In this document: in pieces, positions 49,948 to 60,486 of the stretch
Numbering within the stretch: position 1 is the stretch's first letter
Layout: each line of letters begins with the position of its first letter
NCBI GenBank assembly: GCA_024867545.1
Contig: JANFNE010000089.1
Coordinates: 33,350 to 97,349, forward strand
DNA from: Phytopythium helicoides
Taxonomy: Eukaryota; Oomycota; Peronosporomycetes; Pythiales; Pythiaceae
DNA length: 64,000 nt
Direction: 5' to 3'
The notes under the pieces: model-generated
Told to the model about the DNA's origin: nothing
Databases searched by the model: none
Seen by the model: only the letters and a program-made list of their open reading frames with translations
Translations under genes and position numbers: made by a program

Positions 49948-50301
49948 ATGTTATTAAATTATTCAAATATTTTCGTATTTTTACTTTTAAGTTTATTTTT
50001 ATCAATTTTAATTTTTAATTTATCTTTTATATTAGTTAAACAAAAAGATGATTTAGAAAAATTAACAGCTTATGAATGTGGTTTTAATCCTTATGATGAT
50101 GCTAGAAAAGTTTTTGATGTAAAATTTTATTTAGTTGCAATTCTTTTTATTATTTTTGATTTAGAAGCTGTTTTTGTTTTTCCTTGGGTTTTAACTTTAA
50201 GTTCAAATTTTTCATTTGGCTTTTGGACAATGATAGAATTTTTAGTTGAATTAATTGTTGGTTTTATTTATATTTGGTGTAGTGATGCCTTAGAATGGTA
50301 A
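49948..50301 (+). CDS. nad3: NADH dehydrogenase subunit 3
   Basis: Complex I membrane subunit (NuoA family). The start is at 49948 (MLLNYSNIFVFLLLSL), giving 117 residues; the open frame upstream belongs to trnD and a poly-A tract. The key loop is LTAYECGFNPYDDARKVFDVKFYLVAILFIIFDLEAVFVFPW, with the redox-state Cys present. Its last bases (from 50294) are already inverted repeat. Confidence 0.97.
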   Translation: MLLNYSNIFVFLLLSLFLSILIFNLSFILVKQKDDLEKLTAYECGFNPYDDARKVFDVKFYLVAILFIIFDLEAVFVFPWVLTLSSNFSFGFWTMIEFLVELIVGFIYIWCSDALEW

Positions 50302-50334
50302 AAAAATATCAAAATAAATAATAATTTTATTAAA

Positions 50335-50366
50335 AAATAAATAACTAATTAATTAGTTATTTATTT
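50335..50366. terminator. 32-nt palindrome between convergent nad3 and orf178
   Basis: Mirror of 37263-37294. Here it separates nad3 from the arm 2 copy of orf178, again tail to tail. Confidence 0.6.
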
Positions 50367-50391
50367 ATTTAATATATATTAATATTTTAGT

Positions 50392-50928
50392 TTATATTAA
50401 AGTAGATAATATATATCCAATATTATCTACTTGTTGTTCTAAAAAATCTAATAATTGTTTAGAACTTAAAATATAACTATCAGAATAATCAAAACAAGGT
50501 TCTGAACCAAATCCTATTTCAAAATTATTTCCAGTATGATCAAAGCCCATTGCAAATGTATCATTTGGTGATAATTTTTTATCTTCACCAAATCCATAAA
50601 TAAAACTATCTTCTGTAGTATCTATTTTTTTTTTAAATTTTTCTTTTATAATTTTATGATCAGCTAAAACATTAGAATATTTTTTTTTAAATTGTTTATA
50701 AATTTCTGAACCAAATTCTTTTTTAATTTTTTGAGAAAAATTTTCATCATTTTCAAATTCTTCTATATAAATAGAATACTCTTTTATAATATTTTGAATT
50801 TCATTTGTATAAGATTCTCTATCTAATAAAGAATCTAAATTATTATCATCGATATTTTTTTGAAAAAATAATAGTGATTTTTCTATTTTTTCAGAAAAAT
50901 CCCATAAATCTAATAAATAATCTCTCAT
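50392..50928 (-). CDS. Unidentified orf178, arm 2 copy
   Basis: Identical to the product of 36701-37237. It converges on nad3 instead of cox1. Confidence 0.62.
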   Translation of the reverse strand: MRDYLLDLWDFSEKIEKSLLFFQKNIDDNNLDSLLDRESYTNEIQNIIKEYSIYIEEFENDENFSQKIKKEFGSEIYKQFKKKYSNVLADHKIIKEKFKKKIDTTEDSFIYGFGEDKKLSPNDTFAMGFDHTGNNFEIGFGSEPCFDYSDSYILSSKQLLDFLEQQVDNIGYILSTLI

Positions 50929-50965
50929 TTTTTTTTAATAAAAATATATAATTATATTTAATTAT

Positions 50966-51003
50966 TAAATTTATAAAATAAATTAAATTATTTTATAAAT
51001 TTA
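50966..51003. repeat. 16-bp hairpin between orf178 and cob, arm 2 copy
   Basis: Mirror of 36626-36663. Confidence 0.6.
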
Positions 51004-51012
51004 TATTTAAAA

Positions 51013-52164
51013 TTAATTTTTTACTTTATAACGAATTAAAAAAGATTCAAATTTACCTAAAAAAGGTATAATTACTATAAAGAAAAAAAAATAATAAATC
51101 ATGCTAACAATACCTATTTCTGTATAAGGGTATTCTACAGGCATTTGTCCTATCCAACCTAAAATAAAGAAAGCAACAACTAATAACCAATAACATACTT
51201 TAAATATAGGTCTAAAAGCTGTACTTCTAATTTCAGAAGAATTAGTAAAAGGTATAGTTAACATTACAATTAAAGAACCAAACATTGCAATAACACCACC
51301 AATCTTATTTGGAATAGATCTTAAAATTGCATAAAAAGGTAAAAAATACCATTCTGGTACAATATGTAAAGGTGTTTTCATTGGATTTGCTTCAATATAA
51401 TTATCTGGATGACCTAATGTATTTGGGTAATAAAAAACAAAAATAAAAAAAACTAATAATAAACCCATTACACCAAAAAGATCTTTAGTATAAAAATAAG
51501 GATAAAAAGGGATATTTTCTGTTTTTATTGTTAAACCTAAAGGATTATTTGATCCTACTTCATGTAATAAAGCTAAATGTATAATAACTGCACCTGCAAT
51601 TACAAAAGGAAAAGTAAAATGTAAACTAAAAAAACGATTTAAAGTTGGATTATCAACAGCAAAACCACCCCATAACCAATCAACAATATCTTTACCAATA
51701 AAAGGTATTGCTGAAAATAAATTAGTAATAACGGTAGCACCCCAAAAACTCATTTGTCCCCATGGTAAAACATAACCCATAAAAGCAGTAGCCATCATTA
51801 AAATAAAAATAATAACACCTGAACACCATACTTTTTCTCTTGGGGTTATATATGAACCATAATATAAACCTCTAAAAATATGTACATAAACAACTATAAA
51901 AAAAAATGAAGCACCATTAGCATGTGCATATCTAATTAACCAACCATTATTAACATCTCTCATAATATGTTCTACGCTATTAAAAGCTAAATCAATATGT
52001 GGTGTATAATGCATTGCTAAAAAAATACCTGTTAATATTTGTATAACTAACATTAATCCAGCTAAAACACCAAATCCGTAAAAATAATTAAAATTAATAG
52101 GTGTCGGATAATCTATTAAATGATTATTAAGAACTGCAAATAAAGATTTTTGATTCCATCTCAT
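51013..52164 (-). CDS. cob: Apocytochrome b, arm 2 copy
   Basis: Identical to the product of 35465-36616. Confidence 0.99.
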   Translation of the reverse strand: MRWNQKSLFAVLNNHLIDYPTPINFNYFYGFGVLAGLMLVIQILTGIFLAMHYTPHIDLAFNSVEHIMRDVNNGWLIRYAHANGASFFFIVVYVHIFRGLYYGSYITPREKVWCSGVIIFILMMATAFMGYVLPWGQMSFWGATVITNLFSAIPFIGKDIVDWLWGGFAVDNPTLNRFFSLHFTFPFVIAGAVIIHLALLHEVGSNNPLGLTIKTENIPFYPYFYTKDLFGVMGLLLVFFIFVFYYPNTLGHPDNYIEANPMKTPLHIVPEWYFLPFYAILRSIPNKIGGVIAMFGSLIVMLTIPFTNSSEIRSTAFRPIFKVCYWLLVVAFFILGWIGQMPVEYPYTEIGIVSMIYYFFFFIVIIPFLGKFESFLIRYKVKN

Positions 52165-52213
52165 TTAAATGAAATAGAATTAAACCTAAAAACAAATATT
52201 ATTTTAAAATAAA

Positions 52214-52777
52214 TTAATGTATTTTTTTATTCCAAGGACTATTAAATTCAAATAATCTGTATTGTTGAGATAAATTTATAGGTTCATAAACAACTCTTTT
52301 TTTTAATTCATTATAATATACTTCTAAAAATCCACTTAAAGGGAAATCTTTTCTTAAAGGATGACCTTCAAAACCATAATCTGTTAAAATTCTTCTTAAA
52401 TCAGGATGATTAAAAAAAAAAATTCCAAACATATCCCAAACTTCTCTTTCAGCCCAATTAGCATTTTCATAAATATTAACAATTGAATCTACTGGTTGTA
52501 ATTCATTTATTGATATTTTAACTTTTAAACGATTATTAAAACGTATACTTAATAAATTATAAACAATTTCAAAACGTTTTTTTTTATTGATATAATCAAC
52601 TGCACAAATATCTGATAATAATTTAAACTGACTATTTGTATGATTTTTTAAAAAAAAAAGTATAGGAATTATTTTATTAGAAGGAACATTTATACATAAT
52701 TCATTTTTATAAATAGTATAATTTATAATAGGTAAAATTTGTAATAAATATTGACTAAATTTTTGTAATAATTTCAT
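52214..52777 (-). CDS. nad9: NADH dehydrogenase subunit 9, arm 2 copy
   Basis: Identical to the product of 34852-35415. Confidence 0.97.
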   Translation of the reverse strand: MKLLQKFSQYLLQILPIINYTIYKNELCINVPSNKIIPILFFLKNHTNSQFKLLSDICAVDYINKKKRFEIVYNLLSIRFNNRLKVKISINELQPVDSIVNIYENANWAEREVWDMFGIFFFNHPDLRRILTDYGFEGHPLRKDFPLSGFLEVYYNELKKRVVYEPINLSQQYRLFEFNSPWNKKIH

Positions 52778-52868
52778 AGTAAAATTTGAAGTATATTTTA
52801 AATATACTTAAACAATTAAGTTTATATATATATATTATAATAAAATTTAATACTAATATAAATTAACA

Positions 52869-52938
52869 GGAAAAATTGGACTTGAACCAATAACAATAAT
52901 TTTGGAGACTATTATTTTACCAATTAAACTATTTTCCC
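52869..52938 (-). tRNA. trnW(cca): tRNA-Trp (CCA), arm 2 copy
   Basis: Mirror of 34691-34760. Confidence 0.94.
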
Positions 52939-53003
52939 TTTTTAATTTTTTTTTTTATAATTTATTGATATTAAAATTTTTATTATTTTGGTTTTAAATA
53001 ATT

Positions 53004-53029
53004 AAAATATAATTTAATTTAAGAATGTT
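53004..53029. promoter_or_regulatory. 3'-side arm of the inverted repeat around rns, arm 2 copy
   Basis: Mirror of 34600-34625; pairs with 54592-54617. Confidence 0.55.
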
Positions 53030-53646
53030 AAAGAGCTCTTCCAGCCACAGGTTCCCCTACGACTACCTTGTTACGACTTCATCAAAGTTACTAATTACTT
53101 TTTAAGAACATTTAATAAAATAATTATTAATATAAATTATATTAATTATATAATTTTTACATTAAAACTAATTAATTAAAAATTATTTTAAAAATAATTA
53201 ACTTCCTGGATGTGACGGGCGGTGTGTACAAAGTCTAGTAACATATTCACCGCAGCATGCTGTTCTGCGATTACTAGCGATTCCAACTTCATATGGGCGA
53301 GTTGCAGCCCATAATCCGAACTAAGATAATCTTTAAAGATTTGCTCCAATTTTTAATCATTATTGCCTCTCATTGTAATTATCATTGTAGCACGTGTGTA
53401 GCCCAACTCATAAGGGCCATGAAGACTTGACGTCATCCCTACCTTCCTTCAACCTATCATTGACATTTTTATTAGAGTGCCTTTATTTTTATAATAAAGT
53501 AGCAACTAATAATAGGGGTTGCGCTCGTTAAAGGATTTAACCAAACATTTCACAACACGAGCTGACGACAGCCATGCAACGCCTGTTTAAATTAAATTTA
53601 ATTTTTTAATTTAATTAGCAAGAGTTGGTAAGGTTCTGCGCGTATT

Positions 53647-53678
<32 letters not shown>

Positions 53679-54537
53679 TAGACTCCCGTCAATTCCTTTG
53701 AATTTCAATCTTGCGATTATACTTTTCAGGCGGAGTGCTTAACGCGTTAGCTTGATATCTAAAAATTCTAAATATGAGCACTCATCGTTTACGGCATGGA
53801 CTACCGGGGTCTCTAATCCCGTTCGCTACCCAAGCTTTCGTTTCTCAGTGTCAGTATATACCCAGATAATTGCCTTCGCTTTTGATCTTCCTTCTATTAT
53901 CAACATATTTTATCCCTCCAATAGAAATTCCATTATCCTCTATTTATACTCAAGTTTTTCAGTTTTGAAAAAATTTATAAAGTTAAGCTTTAATTTGTTT
54001 TTTTCAACTTAAAAAACCACCTACAAACCCTTTACGCCTAATCATTCCGAATAATGCTCGCTCCTCCCGTATTACCGCGGCTGCTGGCACGGGTATTAGC
54101 CGGAACTTCTTTTTTAAGTACTGTCATTTTCCTCCTTAATGAAAGAGCTTTACAACCTAATTAGCCTTCTTCACTCACTTGGTATTGCTGGATCAAGCTT
54201 TCGCTCATTGTCCAAAATTCCTCACTGCTGCCTTTAAAAAAGTTTGGGCCGTGTCTCAGTCCCAATGTGGCTGATCATTCTTTCAAACCAGCTAAAGATA
54301 GTAGGCTTGGTAGTCTTTTAAACTACCAACTACCTAATCTTACGCAAACTCATCTTTTAACGTTATAAAACTTTATGAATTATTCAGTATTTTTATAAAT
54401 ATAATTATCCTGAATTAAAAGGTAGATAATTCACGCGTTACTCACCCGTTCGCTATGTTTTTTAAAAACATTCAACTTGCATGTGTTAAGCATACCAATA
54501 GCATTTATTCTGAGCCAGGATCAAACTCTATTTAATT
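53029..54537 (-). rRNA. rns: Small-subunit rRNA, arm 2 copy
   Basis: Reverse complement of 33092-34600, with the same conserved 16S blocks. The open frame 53752-54012 is a shadow. Confidence 0.97.
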
Positions 54538-54591
54538 TTTATATTAAAATTTAATATAAATTTTTAAAAAATCACAGAAAATTTAAAATAA

Positions 54592-54617
54592 AACATTCTT
54601 AGATTAAATTATATCTT
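54592..54617. promoter_or_regulatory. 5'-side arm of the inverted repeat around rns, arm 2 copy
   Basis: Mirror of 33012-33037. Confidence 0.55.
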
Positions 54618-54659
54618 AAAGAATATATTTTTTTAATTATAATTATTATATAAAAAAAT

Positions 54660-54742
54660 GGAGAAAGTAGGATTTGAACCTACGTAGAAATTATTTCAAC
54701 AAATTTACAGTCTGCCGCTTTTAACCACTCAGCCATTTCTCC
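54660..54742 (-). tRNA. trnY(gua): tRNA-Tyr (GUA), arm 2 copy
   Basis: Mirror of 32887-32969. Confidence 0.95.
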
Positions 54743-54745
54743 CTT

Positions 54746-54818
54746 TGTGATTAGTGGGACTCGAACCCACAATATTTACTTGGAAGATAAAGGATTTACC
54801 AATTAATCTATAATCACA
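54746..54818 (-). tRNA. trnG(ucc): tRNA-Gly (UCC), arm 2 copy
   Basis: Mirror of 32811-32883. Confidence 0.93.
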
Positions 54819-54827
54819 ATAAAATAA

Positions 54828-54912
54828 AAAGTATAAATGTCAATTCTAATATTATTCCCTTTTAATATTTTTGGAAATACCAAAAACTGCCTTTGGGTCC
54901 ATTTATGTCTTT
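54828..54912 (-). ncRNA. Candidate structured RNA (5S-like?), arm 2 copy
   Basis: Mirror of 32717-32801. Confidence 0.4.
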
Positions 54913-54920
54913 GTTTAAAA

Positions 54921-54991
54921 GCAAAAAAAGGGATTCGAACCCTCAACATTAACCTTGGCAAGGTTATACTCTACCATTGAGCTATTTTTGC
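54921..54991 (-). tRNA. trnG(gcc): tRNA-Gly (GCC), arm 2 copy
   Basis: Mirror of 32638-32708. Confidence 0.94.
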
Positions 54992-55004
54992 ATTTAAATT
55001 TTTT

Positions 55005-55535
55005 TTATTTAATAACAAATAATGAATTTAATAATACGTATAATTCATTATTTTTTTTTGAATTAGTATGAATAGATATATCAATTGGAGGTATATCTCT
55101 AAATCTTAAAAATTCTGTTTTTAATTCAAAAAAATTTAAAACATTTTTAATTTGAAAATTTAAAATATTTTTATTTTTAATATTAAAATTAATTTTATTT
55201 ATATTTGGTAATATAAATATTAATAATTTTTCTAAAAAGATATTAATATTTTTTTTTCTTAAAGTTACTTTACAACCAATTATTGAGTTTTTTTTAATTT
55301 TCAAAAAAATATTATTTTTTTTTGATTTAGTTACAATAGGTTTTTGATTTGTAATTAATTTTAAAAGTATTATTATATTTATTAATTTTTTTTTTTCAAT
55401 ATTAGCATTTTTAAAACCAATATTTAAACAAATTTTATTAATTTTAGGTATTTCGTATACATTTTTAAAATTAAATTTTGTTATTAAGTCGTATGTTGTA
55501 ATATTTTGATAATGATTTTTAAAATTTTTATTCAT
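55005..55535 (-). CDS. rpl5: Ribosomal protein uL5, arm 2 copy
   Basis: Identical to the product of 32094-32624. Confidence 0.95.
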   Translation of the reverse strand: MNKNFKNHYQNITTYDLITKFNFKNVYEIPKINKICLNIGFKNANIEKKKLINIIILLKLITNQKPIVTKSKKNNIFLKIKKNSIIGCKVTLRKKNINIFLEKLLIFILPNINKINFNIKNKNILNFQIKNVLNFFELKTEFLRFRDIPPIDISIHTNSKKNNELYVLLNSLFVIK

Positions 55536-55550
55536 ATTTAATTGAAAAAC

Positions 55551-55922
55551 TTATAAAATATTTGAAGATAATGATAATATTTTAAAATTTTTTTGTTTTC
55601 TAAATTCAGAAGTAATTGGACCAAAAATACGAGTACCTAGAGGTTTATTTTGATTATTTAATATAATAATACAATTTTTATCAAATTTTATCATATTACC
55701 TATTGTACTTTTTTTTTGATATTTTGTATGTATAATTAAAGCCTTAAATAAATCACCTTTAGTTATCTTAACTTTTTTTTTTTGATTTAAACGTAAACTT
55801 TTTGCTGAAATTAATATTGTATCACCAATTTTTCCTGTTTTTTTTTTATATATTTTTATACATTGTCCTATTTTTACACCACTGTTATCATTTACTTTTA
55901 ATTTAGTTTGTATTTGAATCAT
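55551..55922 (-). CDS. rpl14: Ribosomal protein uL14, arm 2 copy
   Basis: Identical to the product of 31707-32078. Confidence 0.97.
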   Translation of the reverse strand: MIQIQTKLKVNDNSGVKIGQCIKIYKKKTGKIGDTILISAKSLRLNQKKKVKITKGDLFKALIIHTKYQKKSTIGNMIKFDKNCIIILNNQNKPLGTRIFGPITSEFRKQKNFKILSLSSNIL

Positions 55923-56000
55923 AATTTAATTTTATATAAATAAAATAAAAAACAATTTATTTTTTTTTTATTTTATTTAAAATGTATTATTATAGAATTT

Positions 56001-56082
56001 ATCAAAGAAGGGACTTGAACCCTTAATGCTTTAAAGCTTTACATCCTAAGTGTAACGTGTTTACCAATTTCACCACTTTGAT
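56001..56082 (-). tRNA. trnL(uag): tRNA-Leu (UAG), arm 2 copy
   Basis: Mirror of 31547-31628. Confidence 0.94.
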
Positions 56083-56089
56083 AAGTTAT

Positions 56090-56172
56090 ACCTACTATTG
56101 GACTTGAACCAATAACCCTCTATAGGGAACAGATTTTAAATCTATCGTGTTTACCAATTTCACCAAGTAGGC
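56090..56172 (-). tRNA. trnL(uaa): tRNA-Leu (UAA), arm 2 copy
   Basis: Mirror of 31457-31539. Confidence 0.95.
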
Positions 56173-56182
56173 TTAAAAATAT

Positions 56183-56932
56183 ATGAAAAAAAATAAAATA
56201 ATAACTTATTTACAATTACATTTATATGAATTAAAATATAATTTTTTTATAATACTTTTTACCTTTTTATATCTTTTTATAATTTCTTATTATTTTTCTA
56301 ATCAATTAATATTTTTATTAATTAACATATTAATTAATAAAAATATGTTAAAATATTTTATATTTACAAATATAACAGAAATTTTTACAACAAATATATT
56401 AATTTCTTTTTTTATTTCATTATTTATTACTTTTCAATTAAGTTTATTTCTTTTTTGGTTTTTTTTAAAAAAGGGTTTATTTAAATATGAAAATTTTCAA
56501 ATAATAAAATTATTTATTATTTTTTTTTTTTTAAATTATATAATAATAAATATTATTTTAATAAAAATTATTCCAAATATTTGGTTTTTTTTTTTAAATA
56601 TAAATTTTTCAAATAATTATTTATTTAATATATATTTTGAACCAAAAATTAATAATTATTTTAATTTTTTTTTTATTTCATTTATTTATCTTTTTTTGAT
56701 TTTTATATATTTTTTTTTATTTTATTTAATAATTTTTAATAATATTTTTAAAATAAAAACAATAATAAATTTACGAAAATTTTTTTATTTAAAATTTATA
56801 TTAATAAGTAATATAATATCACCTCCTGAAATAATAAATCAATTAATAATTATTTTAATTTTTATTTTTTTATTTGAATTATATTTATTTATATATTTTC
56901 TTTTAAATAGATATTTTTTTAATAAAATTTAA
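56183..56932 (+). CDS. tatC: TatC, arm 2 copy
   Basis: Identical to the product of 30697-31446. Its 3' end overlaps orf66 by 30 nt. Confidence 0.93.
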   Translation: MKKNKIITYLQLHLYELKYNFFIILFTFLYLFIISYYFSNQLIFLLINILINKNMLKYFIFTNITEIFTTNILISFFISLFITFQLSLFLFWFFLKKGLFKYENFQIIKLFIIFFFLNYIIINIILIKIIPNIWFFFLNINFSNNYLFNIYFEPKINNYFNFFFISFIYLFLIFIYFFLFYLIIFNNIFKIKTIINLRKFFYLKFILISNIISPPEIINQLIIILIFIFLFELYLFIYFLLNRYFFNKI

Positions 56933-57103
56933 TTTATTTTTATTTGAAAAAGTATTTAAATTTTTATCTTTTTTAGTTTCTTTAAATATTTTAAAATTTA
57001 ATTGATAATTTTTAATATACTTAATAGATGTTATTTTTAATAAAGCACCGTTTATTAAAATAATATTGTTTTTATAATTAAAGAATTTTTTATTTTTTTT
57101 CAT
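56903..57103 (-). CDS. Unassigned orf66 (bL31-like?), arm 2 copy
   Basis: Identical to the product of 30526-30726. Confidence 0.45.
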   Translation of the reverse strand: MKKNKKFFNYKNNIILINGALLKITSIKYIKNYQLNFKIFKETKKDKNLNTFSNKNKLNFIKKISI

Positions 57104-57137
57104 ATATTTTTATAAAATTTTAATTTTATTTAATATT

Positions 57138-57208
57138 GGCTAGATAACATAATGGTTAATGTAAAGGACTGCAAATCCTTTAATGACGGTTCGATTCCGT
57201 CTCTAGCT
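57138..57208 (+). tRNA. trnC(gca): tRNA-Cys (GCA), arm 2 copy
   Basis: Mirror of 30421-30491. Confidence 0.95.
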
Positions 57209-57214
57209 TTTTAA

Positions 57215-57298
57215 GGATAGAGTGGGATTTGAACCCACGGTATTGTTAAATACTTCAGTTTTCAAGACTGACACCTTAAACCACTCGATCACCTATCC
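57215..57298 (-). tRNA. trnS(uga): tRNA-Ser (UGA), arm 2 copy
   Basis: Mirror of 30331-30414. Confidence 0.95.
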
Positions 57299-57309
57299 AA
57301 TAATAAAAT

Positions 57310-57687
57310 TTAACGTCTTTTCATTTTTTTAACTCTACAACCATTAAAAGGTCTTGAAGTTATATCAAAAACGTGTCCAATTTTTATTTTATTTTTTTTA
57401 ATATTTTTAAGTACATTGAATCTACCTAAACCTGTTCCATTAAAATATATATTTAATTTTTTTATTTTTTTAATTTGAATAAATTTATTAATTTTATATA
57501 TTATTAATTGAACATTATATGGTGTATTTTTTTTAAATTTAGTTTTTTTAAGAGATTTAGTAGACCATTGTTTTAAAAGTTCACCATTATGTTTAGTTAA
57601 ACTTAAAAGAGTGTTTTTTAAACTACATTTTACATGAAGATTACCTAAAATTAAAGTATTTTTATTTTTATATTTTTTTTTAATCAT
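57310..57687 (-). CDS. rps11: Ribosomal protein uS11, arm 2 copy
   Basis: Identical to the product of 29942-30319. Confidence 0.95.
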   Translation of the reverse strand: MIKKKYKNKNTLILGNLHVKCSLKNTLLSLTKHNGELLKQWSTKSLKKTKFKKNTPYNVQLIIYKINKFIQIKKIKKLNIYFNGTGLGRFNVLKNIKKNKIKIGHVFDITSRPFNGCRVKKMKRR

Positions 57688-57703
57688 TTTTATTTAAAAT
57701 AAT

Positions 57704-58120
57704 TTATTTTTTTTTTTTTTTTTGAGACTTAGTAGAGCGTTTCTTTGTATTTGATGACTGTTTTTGAATAAAAATTTTTTTGATTTTTTTAGCAGTCTTC
57801 GCATTTGTATGTGTACGTTGTCCTCTTACAGGTAATCCTAAACTTTGTCTTATTCCACGATTACTTTTTATCTCTAAAAGTTCATTTAATCTATCTTTTT
57901 TTGATTTTTTTAGCAATTGTTCGATTTTTATATTTTTATTAATATAATTTATCAAACGGTTTACATGATTATTTTTAAGTTTATTAATAGTTATTTGAGG
58001 ATTAATTCCTATATTTTTACAAATTTTTTTAGATTGATATTCATTTATACCATATAAAACAGTTAATGAATATAAAATACTTTTTGAATCTGAAATTGTT
58101 TTATTAAAAATATATAACAT
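57704..58120 (-). CDS. rps13: Ribosomal protein uS13, arm 2 copy
   Basis: Identical to the product of 29509-29925. It is divergent from rpl2 across 28 nt. Confidence 0.96.
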   Translation of the reverse strand: MLYIFNKTISDSKSILYSLTVLYGINEYQSKKICKNIGINPQITINKLKNNHVNRLINYINKNIKIEQLLKKSKKDRLNELLEIKSNRGIRQSLGLPVRGQRTHTNAKTAKKIKKIFIQKQSSNTKKRSTKSQKKKKK

Positions 58121-58148
58121 AATAGATTATATCTATATACCATATAAA

Positions 58149-58958
58149 ATGATAGAAAAAAAAATAAATCCCATTACACCATCACAACGACATACAATTT
58201 TATTAAAAAAAGATAGTTTAAGTAAAAAATTTAAAATTAAAAAATTAATAAAAGGTTTTAAAAGATCTAATGGTAGAAATAATCAAGGTAGAATAACTGT
58301 AAGACATAGAGGTGGAGGTCATAAACGTTTATATAGAAAAATAACTTTTAATAGATCTAATAACAATGTTGAAGGTTATGTTAATAAAATATTATATGAT
58401 CCTAATAGATCTGCAAATATAGCTTATATTAAAAATGATTTAGAATCTTTTTTAATTTTAGCACCTGAAGGTTTACAACTTAATCAATATTTAAAAAGTT
58501 CATCTCAAGCAGAATTAAAAATAGGAAATGCTTTACCTTTAAAAGATATTCCTATAGGTAGTTTAATTCATAATATAAGTTTAACTCCTAATTCAAAAGG
58601 TAAATTTATAAGAAGCGCAGGTACTTCAGCACAATTAATACAAAAAATTGATGATAAATATGCAAAAATAAGATTAAGTTCTGGTGAATTAAAATTAATT
58701 TTATTAACTTGTTATGCCACTTTAGGTACTGTTTCAAATATTAATTTTAAAAAAATAAAATTAGGTAAGGCAGGACGTTCTAGATGGTTAAATCGTCGAC
58801 CAGTTGTTAGAGGTGTTGCTAAAAATCCAGTAGATCACCCACATGGTGGTGGTGAAGGAAAAACAAGTGGAGGTAGACCTTCTGTAACACCTCAAGGTAG
58901 AATAACTAAAGGTCAACCAACACGAAAAAAAAAAAAAAAAAAATTAATTATTCAATAA
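58149..58958 (+). CDS. rpl2: Ribosomal protein uL2, arm 2 copy
   Basis: Identical to the product of 28671-29480. Confidence 0.97.
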   Translation: MIEKKINPITPSQRHTILLKKDSLSKKFKIKKLIKGFKRSNGRNNQGRITVRHRGGGHKRLYRKITFNRSNNNVEGYVNKILYDPNRSANIAYIKNDLESFLILAPEGLQLNQYLKSSSQAELKIGNALPLKDIPIGSLIHNISLTPNSKGKFIRSAGTSAQLIQKIDDKYAKIRLSSGELKLILLTCYATLGTVSNINFKKIKLGKAGRSRWLNRRPVVRGVAKNPVDHPHGGGEGKTSGGRPSVTPQGRITKGQPTRKKKKKKLIIQ

Positions 58959-58965
58959 TTTAATT

Positions 58966-59202
58966 ATGTCTAGAAGTAAATATAAAGGTCCTTTTTTTAA
59001 AGTTAATTTATTAAAAAAAAAGCAATGGATTAAAATAGATAATAAAAATTTAATAATTTTACCTGAATATGTTGATCATTTTGTAAATGTTTATAATGGA
59101 AAAACTTTTGTAAATCTTAAAATAAATGAAAAAATGATAGGTTTTAAATTCGGTGAATTTATAAATACACGTAAAAAACATATATATAAAAAAAAAAAAT
59201 AA
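58966..59202 (+). CDS. rps19: Ribosomal protein uS19, arm 2 copy
   Basis: Identical to the product of 28427-28663. Confidence 0.96.
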   Translation: MSRSKYKGPFFKVNLLKKKQWIKIDNKNLIILPEYVDHFVNVYNGKTFVNLKINEKMIGFKFGEFINTRKKHIYKKKK

Positions 59203-59213
59203 TATAAATAATT

Positions 59214-59975
59214 ATGGGTCAAAAAATTATACCAATTAGTTTACGATTAAATAAAAAAGAAAATTGGCATTCAAGTTGGATTGTTGAAAAAAATGAATAT
59301 TCAAATTTATTACATTTTGATTTAGAAATTAGAAAATATTTTGAAAATATTTTTAATTATAAAAATATAAAATTAATTAAAATAAATACAGTTAAAGTTT
59401 CAAAAAATATTTATGTCTATATTTATATACGACATAACTATAATTCAAAAAATTTTTATAAATTACCTTATAATAAAATTTTAAATCATTTAAATGCTTA
59501 TTTTCAAGAAAATAATATTAAAATTTTTATAAAAAATGTAAAAATTAATGATTTAAAAATTTTAAAAAAAAATATTGGAAAAATTTTTCGTTTTATAAAA
59601 AAAAATAATAAAATAAATAAAGATGTTAAAAAAATGATATATAATTTTAGTTATGCATTATATACTAAAAATATCAATATTATATCTTATTATATAAAAC
59701 AAACATTAGAAAGAAAAAAATCACATAAGAAATTTATAAAAAATATTAATAATATTCTTCAAAGTTTTTTTAAAATGTTTTCTAATTTTATAGGTTATCG
59801 TTTACAATTTAAAGGAAGATTAAATGGCTCAAAACGAAAAAAAAAATTAGTTTATCAAAAAGGAAAAATACCATTAAATACTTTAAAATATGATATTAAA
59901 TACCATTTGAATGAATTTAAAACACCTTCAGGTATTTGTAGTATTAAATTATGGATTTTTTTAAAAAAAAATTAA
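59214..59975 (+). CDS. rps3: Ribosomal protein uS3, arm 2 copy
   Basis: Identical to the product of 27654-28415. Confidence 0.95.
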   Translation: MGQKIIPISLRLNKKENWHSSWIVEKNEYSNLLHFDLEIRKYFENIFNYKNIKLIKINTVKVSKNIYVYIYIRHNYNSKNFYKLPYNKILNHLNAYFQENNIKIFIKNVKINDLKILKKNIGKIFRFIKKNNKINKDVKKMIYNFSYALYTKNINIISYYIKQTLERKKSHKKFIKNINNILQSFFKMFSNFIGYRLQFKGRLNGSKRKKKLVYQKGKIPLNTLKYDIKYHLNEFKTPSGICSIKLWIFLKKN

Positions 59976-59979
59976 ATTT

Positions 59980-60384
59980 ATGTTATTTCCTAAAAAAACA
60001 AAATATAAAAAACAATTTAAAGGTAAACTTGTAGGTAAAACAACAAAAGGTAATCAAATAGTTTTTGGTAAATATGCTATTAAAGTTTTAGAAGAAGCTA
60101 GATTAACTGCTAGACAAATAGAAGCAACAAGACGAATTATTGTTAGAAAAATGAAACGATTAGGATTTTTATGGATACGTGTTTTTCCAGATATTCCTGT
60201 TACTTCAAAACCAACAGAAAACCGTATGGGTAAAGGAAAAGGTGCTGTTTCTTTTTGGGTTGCTAAAGTAAAAAAAGGACAAATTTTATATGAAATTAGT
60301 GGTATTTCATTAGAAAATGCTAAAAAAGTATTAAAAGCGGGTTCTAATAAATTACCTGTTAAAACAAAATTTATTTATAAATAA
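59980..60384 (+). CDS. rpl16: Ribosomal protein uL16, arm 2 copy
   Basis: Identical to the product of 27245-27649. Confidence 0.97.
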   Translation: MLFPKKTKYKKQFKGKLVGKTTKGNQIVFGKYAIKVLEEARLTARQIEATRRIIVRKMKRLGFLWIRVFPDIPVTSKPTENRMGKGKGAVSFWVAKVKKGQILYEISGISLENAKKVLKAGSNKLPVKTKFIYK

Positions 60385-60385
60385 A

Positions 60386-60458
60386 AGGCTTATAGTTTAA
60401 TTGGTTAGAGCATACCGCTCATAACGGTGTAGTTGTAGGTTCAAGTCCTACTAGGCCT
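60386..60458 (+). tRNA. trnI(cau): tRNA with CAU anticodon (Ile-lysidine or Met), arm 2 copy
   Basis: Mirror of 27171-27243. Confidence 0.75.
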
Positions 60459-60486
60459 ATATATTTAATAATAACTTATTATTTAA